Positions 7,258-16,590 of a stretch of DNA of 33,564 nucleotides are shown piece by piece; the stretch's first letter is position 1; the number at the start of each line of letters is the position of its first letter. Both the position numbers and the translations under genes were made by a program. The notes under the pieces were generated by a model. That model was not told the origin of the DNA. It did no database searches and saw nothing but the letters and a program-made list of their open reading frames with translations. Location: positions 1-33,564 of the forward strand of contig CACGLH010000014.1 of NCBI GenBank assembly GCA_902573735.1. Reading direction: 5' to 3'. This stretch comes from an uncultured Alphaproteobacteria bacterium. Lineage in GTDB: Bacteria > Pseudomonadota > Alphaproteobacteria > Rhodobacterales > Rhodobacteraceae.

Positions 7258-10200
7258 TTACTCTGCTGCAAAAACATTTGCATTTTGTTCAGCTTTTATC
7301 TCTTCAAGAGCTCTTCTATATTCTGTAGGCATTACTTTTATAAATTTAGGACGATGATTATCCCAATCATCAAGTATTAATTTTGCTTTCTCAGAATTTG
7401 TAAATTCGTAATGCTTTTCAACTAGAAATCTTAATCTTTCATCATCATATTTAGTCATATCACTAGATAAATGAACTCTTCCATGATGCTCTATATCTCC
7501 AGATTGATGACCTTCAGATTCCATAAGATCATCCTCCTCTGGAATAGGTTCTAACTCAACCATAGATAAATTACATCTTTCAGAAAAAGTACCATCTTCA
7601 TCTAAGACATAAGCAATTCCTCCTGACATTCCTGCTGCAAAATTTCTACCAGTTGGTCCTAAAACTACAACTATTCCTCCAGTCATATATTCACAACCAT
7701 GATCTCCTAAACCTTCAACTACTGCAACTGCCCCAGAATTTCTGACTGCAAATCTTTCACCGGCAAAACCCCTAAAAAAACATTTTCCTGCAATTGCACC
7801 ATATAAAACCGTATTTCCAACTATAATTGAGTCATTTTTGTCAAGTAAATCAGCGTTTCTAGGAGGATAAACTACTATATTTCCACCAGATAATCCCTTA
7901 CCAACATAATCATTGGCTTCTCCTTCAACTTCAAATAGTACACCATTGCAGAGCCATGCACCAAAAGCCTGACCGGTAGTGCCTTTAAATTTTATATGCA
8001 GGGAATTTTCTTTGAGACCATCAAATCCATATTTTTTTGATATAAAACCAGAAAGCATAGCTCCAGTTGATCTGTTAAAATTTGAAATAGGCATATTAAT
8101 TTTTATTTTATCATGGTGATCAATTGAATTTTTAGTCAAATTTATTAGTTCCCTATCAAGAACTTTTTCAAGATAGTGGTTTTGATCCTCACAACAAAAC
8201 TTAGGATGAAGATTGTTAGGATCTGGGTCATAAAATAATTTACTAAAATCTAAACCTTTTGCTTTCCAATGGTTTATAACTTCTTTTTGATCTAAATATT
8301 TAATTTGACCAATCATATCATTAAATTTTGAAAACCCTAGTTTGGCCATTAACTCCCTCACTTCTTCTGCAACGAAAAAGAAGAAATTAATAACATGTTC
8401 TGGTTGTCCATTGAACCTTTTTCTTAAAACAGGATCTTGAGTTGCAACACCTACTGGGCAGGTATTTAGGTGGCATTTTCTCATCATAATACATCCTGAA
8501 GCAACGAGTGGTGCTGTGGAAAAGCCAAACTCATCTGCTCCTAATAATGCTCCAATAACAACATCTCTACCGGTCCTTAAACCACCATCTACTTGAACTT
8601 TAATCCTTGATCTTAATTTATTATTTACTAAGGTTTGGTGTGTTTCAGCTAATCCCATTTCCCATGGAGACCCAGCATGCTTAACCGAAGTAAGGGGACT
8701 TGCTCCAGTTCCTCCCTCCATACCTGATATTGTAACGTGATCAGCATGTGCTTTGGCAACACCAGCTGCAACGGTTCCCACTCCAACTTCAGACACTAAT
8801 TTAACCGAAATATCAGCATCAGGATTTACATTTTTTAGGTCATAAATTAACTGAGCTAAATCTTCGATTGAATAAATATCGTGATGAGGAGGAGGAGAAA
8901 TAAGACCAACTCCTTTTGTTGAATGCCTTACCTTTGCTATCACTGCATCAACCTTGTGGCCAGGTAATTGACCTCCTTCACCTGGTTTTGCTCCTTGTGC
9001 CATCTTAATCTGTATCATATCTGAATTAACAAGATACTCCGTTGTTACACCAAATCTACCTGATGCAACTTGTTTGATTGCTGATCTCTTACTATCTCCA
9101 TTAGGCAAAGGAACAAAACGCTCTACTTCTTCACCACCTTCACCAGTATTTGATTTTCCACCTATTCGGTTCATTGCGATCGCAAGGTTTTCATGAGCTT
9201 CAGCAGAAATAGAGCCATAAGACATTGCCCCAGTCGCAAATCGTTTAACTATTTCAGCAGCTGGTTCGACTTCATGAATTGAAATACTTTTAGAGTTACA
9301 TTCATTAGCTTCTCTTAGTCTGAATAGCCCCCTTATGGTCAATAAACGTTTATCGTGATCATTTATTAATTGTGCATATTCTTTATAATCACTACTGTTA
9401 CCTAACCTAACTGCATGCTGCAAATAAGTAACCTCATCAGAAGTCCATGCATGAGCTTCTCCCCTGTGTCTTACAGAGTACTCACCCCCAACATCCAAGG
9501 AATGTCTTAATATCGGGATATCATTGTAGGACATTTCGTGTCTAATAAATGTTTCTTTAGAAATCTGATCAATGCCAACACCTTCTATTTTGCTGGCTGT
9601 ACCAGAAAAATACTGATCAATAAATTCGGAAGATAGACCGACTGCATCAAAAATTTGAGCTCCGCAATAAGATTGATAAGTTGATATTCCCATTTTTGAC
9701 ATTACTTTTAGCAGACCTTTATCAATGGATTTTATATATCTTTTTATAACCTCTTTTTCGTCTACTTCTTTTGGAAAAAGGCCATCTTGATGCATTTGGA
9801 GTAAAGTTTCAAAGGCAAGATAAGGATTAATTGCCTCAGCTCCATATCCTGCAAGTACTGCAAAATGGTGAACTTCCCTAGGTTCTGCTGACTCTACAAC
9901 AAGGCCCACTGATGTTCTAAGACCTTTTCTGATAAGATGATGGTGAACGGCTGAAGTAGCTAGTAACATAGGTATTGGTATACGGTTAGGACCAAATTGA
10001 CGATCAGAAAGGATAATGATGTTCTCTCCAGTAACAACAGCTTTTTCTGCACGACTACATAAATCGTCAATACATCCTTTCATCCCTTCAGGTCCAATTT
10101 TTTTATCAAAAGTAACATCTATAACTCTAGATAAAAATTGGTTATCACCTATTTCGCTTATATCTCTAATTTTTTGCAAATCGGAATTTTTTAAGATTGG

Positions 10201-11919
10201 CTGTCTTACTTCTAGTCTTTTAGTAGTGGAAAGATTTTTGATATCAAAGAGGTTGGGTCTTGGTCCAATAAGTGAAACTAAGCTCATAACTGACTCTTCG
10301 CGAATTGGGTCAATAGGTGGATTAGTAACTTGAGCAAAGTTTTGCTTAAAATAGGTATATAAAAGCTTAGGTTTGTTAGAAATTGCAGAAATGGGCGTGT
10401 CAGTCCCCATAGATCCGATTGCTTCTTGACCTGTAACAGCCATTGGCGTCATTAATACCTTTAGATCTTCTTGAGTATAGCCAAATATCTTCTGACCTTT
10501 ATTTAAAAGTTCATTATCAAGCTTTCTGTGTTCAACTGATTTTTTATCTATTTCTTCTAAAATTATTTGAGTATTTTCTAACCACTCCTTATATGGATTA
10601 GCATTACACAAATGTTCCTTAATTTCTTTATCTGAAATTATTTTTCCATCAATTAAATCAATTAACAACATTTTCCCAGGTTGGAGTCTCCATTTCGAAA
10701 TGACTTTACTTTCATCAACAGGTAAGGTTCCCGCTTCGGATGCTAAAACAACCGTATCGTCTTCCATAACAAAATATCTCGCAGGTCTTAATCCATTTCT
10801 GTCTAATGTTGCACCAATCTGTCTACCATCAGTAAATGCGATAGCTGCAGGCCCATCCCATGGTTCCATCATAGCAGCATGATATTCATAGAAAGATCTT
10901 CTTTTTTCATCCATAAGTGGATTACCAGACCAAGCTTCAGGAATAAGCATCATCATAGCATGAGAGATGGAATAACCTCCCTGTACTAAAAGTTCTAAAG
11001 CATTGTCAAAACAAGCAGTATCAGATTGACCTTCATAGGATATAGGCCAAATCTTCTTAATATCGTCTCCAAAAAGAGGCGAGGACAAAGAAGCTTGTCT
11101 TGCAGCCATCCAATTATAATTTCCTCTTAGTGTATTTATTTCACCATTATGAGAAACCATTCTGTAAGGATGTGCCAACTTCCATGAAGGGAATGTATTT
11201 GTAGAAAAGCGTTGGTGAACTAAAGCAAGTGCTGATTTAACTCTGTTATTGGATAAATCAGGATAATATTTCGCTAGCTGATCAGCAAGAAACATGCCTT
11301 TATATACAATAGTTCTGGAAGATAAAGATACAGGATAAAAATCTTCTATATCACCGATTTGATTAATTACATTATTAGAAATACACTTTCTTAAAACAAA
11401 TAATTTTCTTTCAAACTCATCCTGTGAAAGGTCATCACTCTTTTTTATAAATAATTGGAAATGAACAGGTTCAGCTTTTTTGATATCCCTATCTAATGAT
11501 AAACATGAGTTATCTGTAGGAACATCTCGCCAACCCAACATTTCTATTTTTTCAGAAGAACAAGTTTCTTCTATAATTTGAGTTAATTTATCAACAATAT
11601 GGTTATCTTGAGGCATAAAAAATACACCAACACCATAATTACCTTCATTTGGGAGTTGAAATCTAAGACTCTTACACTCATTTTCAAAAAATTCGTGAGG
11701 TATTTGAAGCAACATTCCTGCTCCATCACCAACAAGTGGATCAGCACCAGTTGCACCACGATGCTCAAGATTTTCAAGTATTTTGATACCATCCTGAATA
11801 ATCTTATGACTTTTAAAGCCTTTTATATTAGCTACGAAACCTAATCCACAAGCATCGTGCTCAAAAGATGGATCATACAAACCATCTAAATCCTTATTTT
11901 TGATATAATTTTTAACCAT
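7258..11919 (-). CDS. gltB: Glutamate synthase (NADPH) large subunit
   Basis: At 1553 residues this is a full-length GOGAT alpha subunit. It has a short propeptide ending before the catalytic Cys24 in 'HDACGLGFV' (class II glutamine amidotransferase), which must be exposed by processing. After a central linker domain comes the FMN synthase barrel, with 'GEGGEEVERF' near 930 and 'AKPGEGGQLPGHK'. The 3Fe-4S cluster cysteines lie in 'CIMMRKCHLNTCPVG' near 1140-1155. The C-terminal GxGxG beta-helix contains 'VGKGLSGGNIVVYP'. It releases ammonia from glutamine and channels it to 2-oxoglutarate. The ATG start lacks a clear Shine-Dalgarno. No frameshift is seen. gltD follows. Confidence 0.98.
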   Translation of the reverse strand: MVKNYIKNKDLDGLYDPSFEHDACGLGFVANIKGFKSHKIIQDGIKILENLEHRGATGADPLVGDGAGMLLQIPHEFFENECKSLRFQLPNEGNYGVGVFFMPQDNHIVDKLTQIIEETCSSEKIEMLGWRDVPTDNSCLSLDRDIKKAEPVHFQLFIKKSDDLSQDEFERKLFVLRKCISNNVINQIGDIEDFYPVSLSSRTIVYKGMFLADQLAKYYPDLSNNRVKSALALVHQRFSTNTFPSWKLAHPYRMVSHNGEINTLRGNYNWMAARQASLSSPLFGDDIKKIWPISYEGQSDTACFDNALELLVQGGYSISHAMMMLIPEAWSGNPLMDEKRRSFYEYHAAMMEPWDGPAAIAFTDGRQIGATLDRNGLRPARYFVMEDDTVVLASEAGTLPVDESKVISKWRLQPGKMLLIDLIDGKIISDKEIKEHLCNANPYKEWLENTQIILEEIDKKSVEHRKLDNELLNKGQKIFGYTQEDLKVLMTPMAVTGQEAIGSMGTDTPISAISNKPKLLYTYFKQNFAQVTNPPIDPIREESVMSLVSLIGPRPNLFDIKNLSTTKRLEVRQPILKNSDLQKIRDISEIGDNQFLSRVIDVTFDKKIGPEGMKGCIDDLCSRAEKAVVTGENIIILSDRQFGPNRIPIPMLLATSAVHHHLIRKGLRTSVGLVVESAEPREVHHFAVLAGYGAEAINPYLAFETLLQMHQDGLFPKEVDEKEVIKRYIKSIDKGLLKVMSKMGISTYQSYCGAQIFDAVGLSSEFIDQYFSGTASKIEGVGIDQISKETFIRHEMSYNDIPILRHSLDVGGEYSVRHRGEAHAWTSDEVTYLQHAVRLGNSSDYKEYAQLINDHDKRLLTIRGLFRLREANECNSKSISIHEVEPAAEIVKRFATGAMSYGSISAEAHENLAIAMNRIGGKSNTGEGGEEVERFVPLPNGDSKRSAIKQVASGRFGVTTEYLVNSDMIQIKMAQGAKPGEGGQLPGHKVDAVIAKVRHSTKGVGLISPPPHHDIYSIEDLAQLIYDLKNVNPDADISVKLVSEVGVGTVAAGVAKAHADHVTISGMEGGTGASPLTSVKHAGSPWEMGLAETHQTLVNNKLRSRIKVQVDGGLRTGRDVVIGALLGADEFGFSTAPLVASGCIMMRKCHLNTCPVGVATQDPVLRKRFNGQPEHVINFFFFVAEEVRELMAKLGFSKFNDMIGQIKYLDQKEVINHWKAKGLDFSKLFYDPDPNNLHPKFCCEDQNHYLEKVLDRELINLTKNSIDHHDKIKINMPISNFNRSTGAMLSGFISKKYGFDGLKENSLHIKFKGTTGQAFGAWLCNGVLFEVEGEANDYVGKGLSGGNIVVYPPRNADLLDKNDSIIVGNTVLYGAIAGKCFFRGFAGERFAVRNSGAVAVVEGLGDHGCEYMTGGIVVVLGPTGRNFAAGMSGGIAYVLDEDGTFSERCNLSMVELEPIPEEDDLMESEGHQSGDIEHHGRVHLSSDMTKYDDERLRFLVEKHYEFTNSEKAKLILDDWDNHRPKFIKVMPTEYRRALEEIKAEQNANVFAAE

Positions 11920-11979
11920 GCTGCATAATTTAATTTGTTGACAATAAAGATGTTTCTAATAAATAATATTTAAAGTCGA

Positions 11980-12008
11980 TTTTTAAAGTTTTCGTTTTAC
12001 AATATCAA
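11980..12008 (-). promoter_or_regulatory. Candidate promoter for gltBD
   Basis: On the minus strand TTGATA (12003-12008) is separated by 17 bp from TAAAAA (11980-11985), about 60 bp before the gltB start. The spacing is ideal, but the AT-rich background makes chance matches common. The rest of the 255-bp gap (11920-12174) shows no gene or clear RNA structure. Confidence 0.3.
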
Positions 12009-12174
12009 AGTTAATCCAATATTTAAAAGTCTCAAAATGAATTAAAATTTCAAAAATTTTTAGAACATAAAAAATTGGATTTTTGTATTACATTAGTTTA
12101 ACTCATATATCAACTTTTTTCTGGTCTATAAAATTAATTTATATTTATGAAAAAAATAAGGTTTCTGATAAGTA

Positions 12175-12903
12175 ATGAGTAGGTTTAATAACAAAAATGT
12201 AATAATTACAGGTGGAAGTTCAGGTATTGGACATGCGATTTATAAACGATTATTAAGTGAGGGAGCAAATGTAGTTGTTTGGGACATTTTGTCACTAAAA
12301 GATCATTATAATTCAGAGAATAGTCTTTTTATAAATGTTGATGTAACAAGATGGGATGATATTGAAAAAGCACTTGAAAAAAGCATTAAATTTTTAAAAA
12401 AATTAGATATATTAATCTGTTCTGCAGGAATAACTGGACCAAATAAAAAAACCTGGGAATACACTGAAAAAGAATGGCAATACGTTTTCGACGTTAATAC
12501 TAATGGAACTTTTTTTGCTAATAAAGCCTGTATTCCATTAATGATTAAAAATGGATATGGAAGGATTGTAAACATATCCTCAATTGCTGGAAAAGAAGGC
12601 AATCCTAATGCTGCAGCATATAGTTCCTCAAAAGCAGCAGTAATTGGTTTAACAAAATCCTTGGGAAAAGAACTATCAACTTACCCCATTACTGTAAATT
12701 GTGTTACACCCGCCGCAGTAAAGACAGAAATATTTGATCAAATGACCAATGATCATATTAAGTACATGCTTTCAAAAATACCTATGGGTCGCTTTGGGAC
12801 AATTGATGAAGTATCATCATTAGTCTGCTGGTTAGTTTCATCTGAATGCTCTTTTTCTACTGGAGGTGTTTTTGATATATCAGGTGGTAGAGCAACTTAC
12901 TAA
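12175..12903 (+). CDS. Classical SDR oxidoreductase (FabG-like)
   Basis: A 242-residue classical short-chain dehydrogenase. The cofactor motif TGGSSGIG is at residues 12-19, the 'CSAG' segment follows strand 4, the catalytic Ser is in 'VNISSIAG', and Tyr149/Lys153 form YSSSK. 'WDI' at the end of strand 2 has an acidic residue, which favours NAD over NADP. The C-terminus 'FSTGGVFDISGGRATY' is typical. Sugar or hydroxy-acid dehydrogenases of this type oxidise secondary alcohols. A sugar-acid role is possible because a 2-keto-3-deoxy-galactonate kinase is encoded nearby, though on the other strand. The substrate is not determined. It starts at ATG with only a weak, distant AAGG upstream. Confidence 0.88.
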   Translation: MSRFNNKNVIITGGSSGIGHAIYKRLLSEGANVVVWDILSLKDHYNSENSLFINVDVTRWDDIEKALEKSIKFLKKLDILICSAGITGPNKKTWEYTEKEWQYVFDVNTNGTFFANKACIPLMIKNGYGRIVNISSIAGKEGNPNAAAYSSSKAAVIGLTKSLGKELSTYPITVNCVTPAAVKTEIFDQMTNDHIKYMLSKIPMGRFGTIDEVSSLVCWLVSSECSFSTGGVFDISGGRATY

Positions 12904-12919
12904 TTAAAAATAATTCTAA

Positions 12920-13555
12920 TCAGGTATCACTTAATAAAGAAATAAAAAGCGATAATGAAAGAAAAATTAGCATTATTCCAAAAATTACAGAGATTTTAGT
13001 CCCATAATTATCAAAAAAACTTACTGTTCTTTTTCTAGAAGCTAATAAAACTATAATACAGTATACTAAAGTATCAATTCCTCCTGCTATTATTGCCATG
13101 AATAAATGAGTTATATAAGTTTGTTCACTTGAAAGAAATTGACTAAATAATGAAAGAAAAAAGATTGCAATTTTTGGGTTAAAAACAGCAACAATAAATC
13201 CTTCTACAAATCTATTTTTTTTTATATCTATTTCTAAATAATTTTGATTATGTCCTTGTTTTTGTTTTGAAAAAGAATTGCGAATAATCATAAATGCCAA
13301 ATATAATAGAAAAAATGCTCCCAAATACTTTAAGGTTGTAAAAAAAACAACGTAAGTTTCTATTAAATATCCTAAACCAATAGCACAAATAAATGCATAG
13401 CAAAAAACACCAAAACCATGACCAATAGATGCCGAAATACCAGCTTTTTTGCCTTCTGAAAAAACAAATCCTAATACAACAACTACACTTGGGCCTGGTG
13501 AACATGCTCCAAGAAAACAAATTAAAGATAAATAAAGCCAATTCTGTAAGAGCAT
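12920..13555 (-). CDS. LysE/RhtB family amino-acid exporter
   Basis: The 211-residue protein has about six membrane helices and the family signature near its N-terminus: 'CFLGACSPGPSVVVVLGFVFSEGKKAGI', with SPGP at residues 19-22, followed by 'SIGHGFG'. 'GFIVAVFNPKIAIFFLSLFSQF' is the conserved Asn-Pro-Lys segment at the fourth helix. LysE/RhtB proteins export lysine, threonine, homoserine or similar metabolites to avoid overload; the cargo is unknown. The gene is convergent with the SDR (16-bp gap, no hairpin seen) and lies 85 bp downstream of the kinase gene on the same strand, so it may share its transcript. Confidence 0.9.
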   Translation of the reverse strand: MLLQNWLYLSLICFLGACSPGPSVVVVLGFVFSEGKKAGISASIGHGFGVFCYAFICAIGLGYLIETYVVFFTTLKYLGAFFLLYLAFMIIRNSFSKQKQGHNQNYLEIDIKKNRFVEGFIVAVFNPKIAIFFLSLFSQFLSSEQTYITHLFMAIIAGGIDTLVYCIIVLLASRKRTVSFFDNYGTKISVIFGIMLIFLSLSLFISLLSDT

Positions 13556-13640
13556 TAAATCAAAAATAAATTTTTAAATCGTTTATTTAATATATTTATA
13601 TGAAAATTTTGTATATGTTAATTTTGTACTTGAGTGAATT

Positions 13641-14579
13641 CTATTTATTTTTTTCAAAACAAATATAATTTTTATAAATTGATTTTAGACCTATAAGAGA
13701 TATTGAATTTGAGTCTATAGTTTTAGTTTCTATTTTTTGTTTTTTTAAAATGGCTTGATAAATGTCAACCATTGGACTTTTTCCTACTAGAATAACATCA
13801 TTTCCCATCCAAAATTTACGACTACCCGCAATTTCTAAACCAATAGTTAATCCAGATAATGCAGAAGAGATTTTTGATGAATTCAAATTTTGAATTAGAT
13901 TTTTAGCTCTTAATTCAAATAATTTTTTTGAAAACTTTTGAGGTTCTAAAAATGAAATCATTGCATATTCTATTGCAAGGCTTTTGTTAAAATTAGCAGA
14001 AGATATAGAATTTTTTAAAATTGAATATTGAGAAATAATCTGGAAAAGTTCACCAGTCATAAAAGTCTCAAATGAAATTATTTCATTACCGACAATTTGA
14101 ACCCATTTTGAATGAGTGCCTGTAAAACAAACAACACCGTCAAAATTATTATATTTTGTAATAATTCCAAAGGCTTGAGTTTCTTCGCCCCTCATTATAT
14201 CCGGTGGAACATTTTGTTTAAGTCCTGGTACAATAAAGATATTTAATTTCTTATTTATAGTTTCGATGGAAACTAGTTGGTTATGAAATGAAGGAATAAA
14301 AGGTACCTTTAAGTAGCCAGCATCCTGCCAACCTTGTTTTGAACCAATCATACCACAGCATAAAACATCCACAGCATGATTATTAGTGAGAAAATCTTTA
14401 AATTCATTTTCTAATATTTTTTCATAATTTTTATGATTTATAAATTTTATTCCTAAAGGTAGGGAATTTTCTTTTTTAATTATAAAATTTTCTTTATTAA
14501 TGATCCAATATCGCAAATGACTTGTACCCCAATCAATTGCAATCCAGATTTTTGAATTGTTTTCACAACTTGACTTAAT
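13641..14579 (-). CDS. dgoK: 2-dehydro-3-deoxygalactonokinase with a probable AUU start
   Basis: DgoK-family kinases phosphorylate 2-keto-3-deoxy-D-galactonate in the De Ley-Doudoroff pathway. Motifs are the phosphate-binding IAIDWGTSHLRYW at the N-terminus, 'MRGEETQAFG', and the GTHSKW block, plus a C-terminal 'VGKSPM' region. The first ATG/GTG/TTG available (TTG at 14514-14516) falls inside the IAIDWGTSHL motif and would delete it. The frame closes at a TAA just upstream, leaving ATT at 14577-14579 as the best start: it sits 8 nt after a perfect AAGGAG. That gives 312 residues, normal for the family. No dgoA aldolase is in the window, so the pathway is incomplete here. Confidence 0.85.
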   Translation of the reverse strand: MKSSCENNSKIWIAIDWGTSHLRYWIINKENFIIKKENSLPLGIKFINHKNYEKILENEFKDFLTNNHAVDVLCCGMIGSKQGWQDAGYLKVPFIPSFHNQLVSIETINKKLNIFIVPGLKQNVPPDIMRGEETQAFGIITKYNNFDGVVCFTGTHSKWVQIVGNEIISFETFMTGELFQIISQYSILKNSISSANFNKSLAIEYAMISFLEPQKFSKKLFELRAKNLIQNLNSSKISSALSGLTIGLEIAGSRKFWMGNDVILVGKSPMVDIYQAILKKQKIETKTIDSNSISLIGLKSIYKNYICFEKNK

Positions 14580-14617
14580 TTCAATATCTCCTTAAAAAAA
14601 ATTGAAAGGTTAATTTG

Positions 14618-15157
14618 ATGTCTAATTCCAAATATAGTATTGATCAATTAATTTCTGCAAAAAGTATTGCAGCAAGAGTTGAAACACTAGCCAAAGATAT
14701 AACCAATCACTTTATAAATACCGAAAAACTTATTGTTGTAGGTTTACTTCGAGGCTCTTTTGTTTTTATTGCAGACCTTGCTAGAGAAATTGATCTTCCG
14801 ATTGAAATAGATTTTCTTGAGGCCTCCTCTTACGGAAACTCAACAGAAAGTTCTAGAGAGGTTAAAATATTAAAAGATTTAGCAGGTGAAATATCTGGTA
14901 AGGACGTATTAGTGGTTGAAGATATAGTTGATACAGGACATACACTAAAACATGTTCTACAACTATTGAATTCTAGAAACCCAAAAAGAATAGAGGCATG
15001 CGCATTACTAGATAAACCTTCTAGAAGAGAAGTAGAGATTAAATCTAGATGGACTGGATTTGAAATACCAGACGAATTTGTTGTTGGGTATGGCATTGAT
15101 TATGCGCAAATGAATAGAAATCTTTCATATATCGGAAAAGTAAGCTTTAACCAATAA
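14618..15157 (+). CDS. hpt: Hypoxanthine phosphoribosyltransferase
   Basis: A 179-residue type I phosphoribosyltransferase that converts hypoxanthine (and often guanine) plus PRPP to the nucleotide, for purine salvage in the cytoplasm. '[17 protein letters not shown]' is the PPi loop region, '[15 protein letters not shown]' the flexible loop, and '[14 protein letters not shown]' the PRPP-binding motif with adjacent acidic residues. The C-terminal '[19 protein letters not shown]' is diagnostic of Hpt rather than other PRTases. ATG at 14618 is preferred over the in-frame TTG at 14615 because GAAAGG lies 8 nt before it. The gene is divergent from dgoK (38-bp gap) and convergent with another PRTase. 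Confidence 0.94.
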   Translation: MSNSKYSIDQLISAKSIAARVETLAKDITNHFINTEKLIVVGLLRGSFVFIADLAREIDLPIEIDFLEASSYGNSTESSREVKILKDLAGEISGKDVLVVEDIVDTGHTLKHVLQLLNSRNPKRIEACALLDKPSRREVEIKSRWTGFEIPDEFVVGYGIDYAQMNRNLSYIGKVSFNQ

Positions 15158-15175
15158 TAAGAGATAGTTCTTATT
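15156..15175. terminator. Hairpin overlapping both stop codons of convergent PRTase genes
   Basis: AATAAGA and TCTTATT form a 7-bp stem around a GATAGT loop. The left arm covers part of the hpt TAA and the right arm covers the TAA of the opposite gene. T-rich sequence follows on the plus side. The stem is AT-rich, so termination strength is uncertain. Confidence 0.4.
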
Positions 15176-15800
15176 TATTTGGAAAAGCCATTTTTGGCCT
15201 ATAATTTTTAAAACTATTTAAATGCTGTTTGTTACATTGTTTTTGCCATTCAGAGTTTGGCACTACTGCTGAAAAACAATTATAATTTTTACGAAGGTTT
15301 TTGGTTTTATTATTTTCTTCAATAGCAAGAGATATAACCCCATTCACTAAACCACCCTGTCTTTCAACTAATTGAATTGCGGCATTCATTGTTCCACCTG
15401 TTTCTACCCACTGATCAACAATAAAAACTTTTGTTCCTTTTTCAAATGCGGGAAATCTTATTTCCATTTCTTGATTTCTTTTTGAATAATTAATAAATTC
15501 AACCTTGTCTGTATCAACACACAATTTTCCTGCTTTTCTTATAGGTAAAAATCCTTTGCCAAGCTTTGCTGCTAAAGCTGAACCTAATACAAATCCCATA
15601 GCATCTATGCCAGCTACAACATCACAATCATATCCTTCAAGATCAAATAATAAATCATCTAAAAGGTCATGAAATGCTTTAGTATTGATGTAAATAGAGG
15701 TAGGGTCAAGCCAGGCAAATTTACCTCCTTTTGTATTAGGCGACATAATATTTAAGTACCATCTATCAACTCTTTCATTAGTGAAATTATTTTTTTTCAT
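15171..15800 (-). CDS. APRT-like phosphoribosyltransferase
   Basis: A 209-residue type I PRTase. The core resembles adenine phosphoribosyltransferase: 'DVVAGIDAMGFVLGSALAAKLGKGFLPIRKAGKL' corresponds to the APRT block around GiEaRGFifG and piRKpGKLP, and 'VFIVDQWVETGGTMNAA' near 126-140 is the PRPP-binding loop, with Gln-Trp in place of the more usual Asp-Leu. There is an N-terminal extension of about 30 residues and a Lys/Asn-rich tail relative to standard APRT (170-185). The substrate may be adenine or another base. It follows the TIM-barrel-like gene after 2 bp, so the two are almost certainly co-translated. Confidence 0.8.
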   Translation of the reverse strand: MKKNNFTNERVDRWYLNIMSPNTKGGKFAWLDPTSIYINTKAFHDLLDDLLFDLEGYDCDVVAGIDAMGFVLGSALAAKLGKGFLPIRKAGKLCVDTDKVEFINYSKRNQEMEIRFPAFEKGTKVFIVDQWVETGGTMNAAIQLVERQGGLVNGVISLAIEENNKTKNLRKNYNCFSAVVPNSEWQKQCNKQHLNSFKNYRPKMAFPNK

Positions 15801-15802
15801 AG

Positions 15803-16543
15803 CTATTCACCTTTTCCAATTTGCCGACATACATTTAGTAGTTTAGATAATTTTATAGGATCAATTTCATAAAAATTGTCATCATAATTGATACCAGTTG
15901 CAACCATAAAACAATCTACTTCAGAATAATTTTTAGCATTATCTACTGTTATACCTGAAGCTAATGCTAGTGGTTTATCGCCTATAGAAGAACGAAATAA
16001 TTGAATTTTTGATATCTTTGCCTCTTTACCCGTTGCAACTCCAGATGTTGTAACTACATCCATAAATTTTGAAGCATATTTTGCGGCATTTACATATTGA
16101 TCTTCTAAAACAACTCTTTGTTTTTTAAAAGCAGTTCCACCAAAATATAAACCTTGCCATTTACAATCTTTTTTAATTTGATTTATCTTTTTTGCTTCAA
16201 GATTTTTACCTTTTTCATCAATACATGCATCGTCAGCCCAATAACCGTCAATTTCACAACCTTGAGAGGACAACTCAGATAATATTGGAAAAGCTACCTT
16301 ACCAGTATTAGCCAAAAAATTAATTGATAACCATAATGATGGATATTTATGCCGAACTTTTGTTATAATGGGCAAAAATTCATCAATGCCAAAATCATGG
16401 TTTATTAAAAAACAGCCAGGCGCACCTTCTGAGATTATTTTATGAATATTTTCAGTAACTTGAAAATAGTTTTTAACGTGAATTACAGGAAGAACTACAG
16501 GTCCAATCTGTTTAAAAAACTTGTGAAAATCGCTTCTTTTCAT
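15803..16543 (-). CDS. TIM-barrel-like protein, possibly BtpA/SgcQ-related
   Basis: I cannot name this 246-residue protein with confidence. It begins 'PVVLPVIHVKNYFQ', has a 'APGCFLINHDFG' strand with a turn, 'DVVTTSGVATGKEA', and ends with 'LALASGITVDNAKNY' and 'CFMVATGIN'. Alternating hydrophobic strands closed by a late 'ASGIT..N' and 'VATGI' resemble the C-terminal phosphate-binding end of BtpA/SgcQ and related (beta/alpha)8 proteins. The gene sits 2 bp upstream of the APRT-like PRTase, so the natural guess is an enzyme acting on a phosphoribosyl compound or supplying its base. That role is inference from context. No signal peptide or membrane segment is seen. Confidence 0.55.
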   Translation of the reverse strand: MKRSDFHKFFKQIGPVVLPVIHVKNYFQVTENIHKIISEGAPGCFLINHDFGIDEFLPIITKVRHKYPSLWLSINFLANTGKVAFPILSELSSQGCEIDGYWADDACIDEKGKNLEAKKINQIKKDCKWQGLYFGGTAFKKQRVVLEDQYVNAAKYASKFMDVVTTSGVATGKEAKISKIQLFRSSIGDKPLALASGITVDNAKNYSEVDCFMVATGINYDDNFYEIDPIKLSKLLNVCRQIGKGE

Positions 16544-16560
16544 AATATTTAGCTAATTTT

Positions 16561-16590
16561 ATTAAATTTAAGTTCAAAACAGATTGTCAA
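16561..16590 (-). promoter_or_regulatory. Candidate sigma-70 promoter for the TIM-barrel/PRTase pair
   Basis: On the minus strand a perfect TTGACA (16585-16590) is followed after 18 bp by TTTAAT (16561-16566). Transcription would begin about 10 bases before the ATG at 16543, a nearly leaderless message, which fits the absence of a Shine-Dalgarno there. Confidence 0.4.

Noticed and set aside
11583-11844. Open frames antisense to, or out of frame with, the start of gltB
   Set aside because: They are shadows of the well-supported gltB frame and carry no recognisable motif or ribosome binding site.
14615-14617. TTG start for hpt
   Set aside because: The ATG directly after it has better spacing (8 nt) to GAAAGG.
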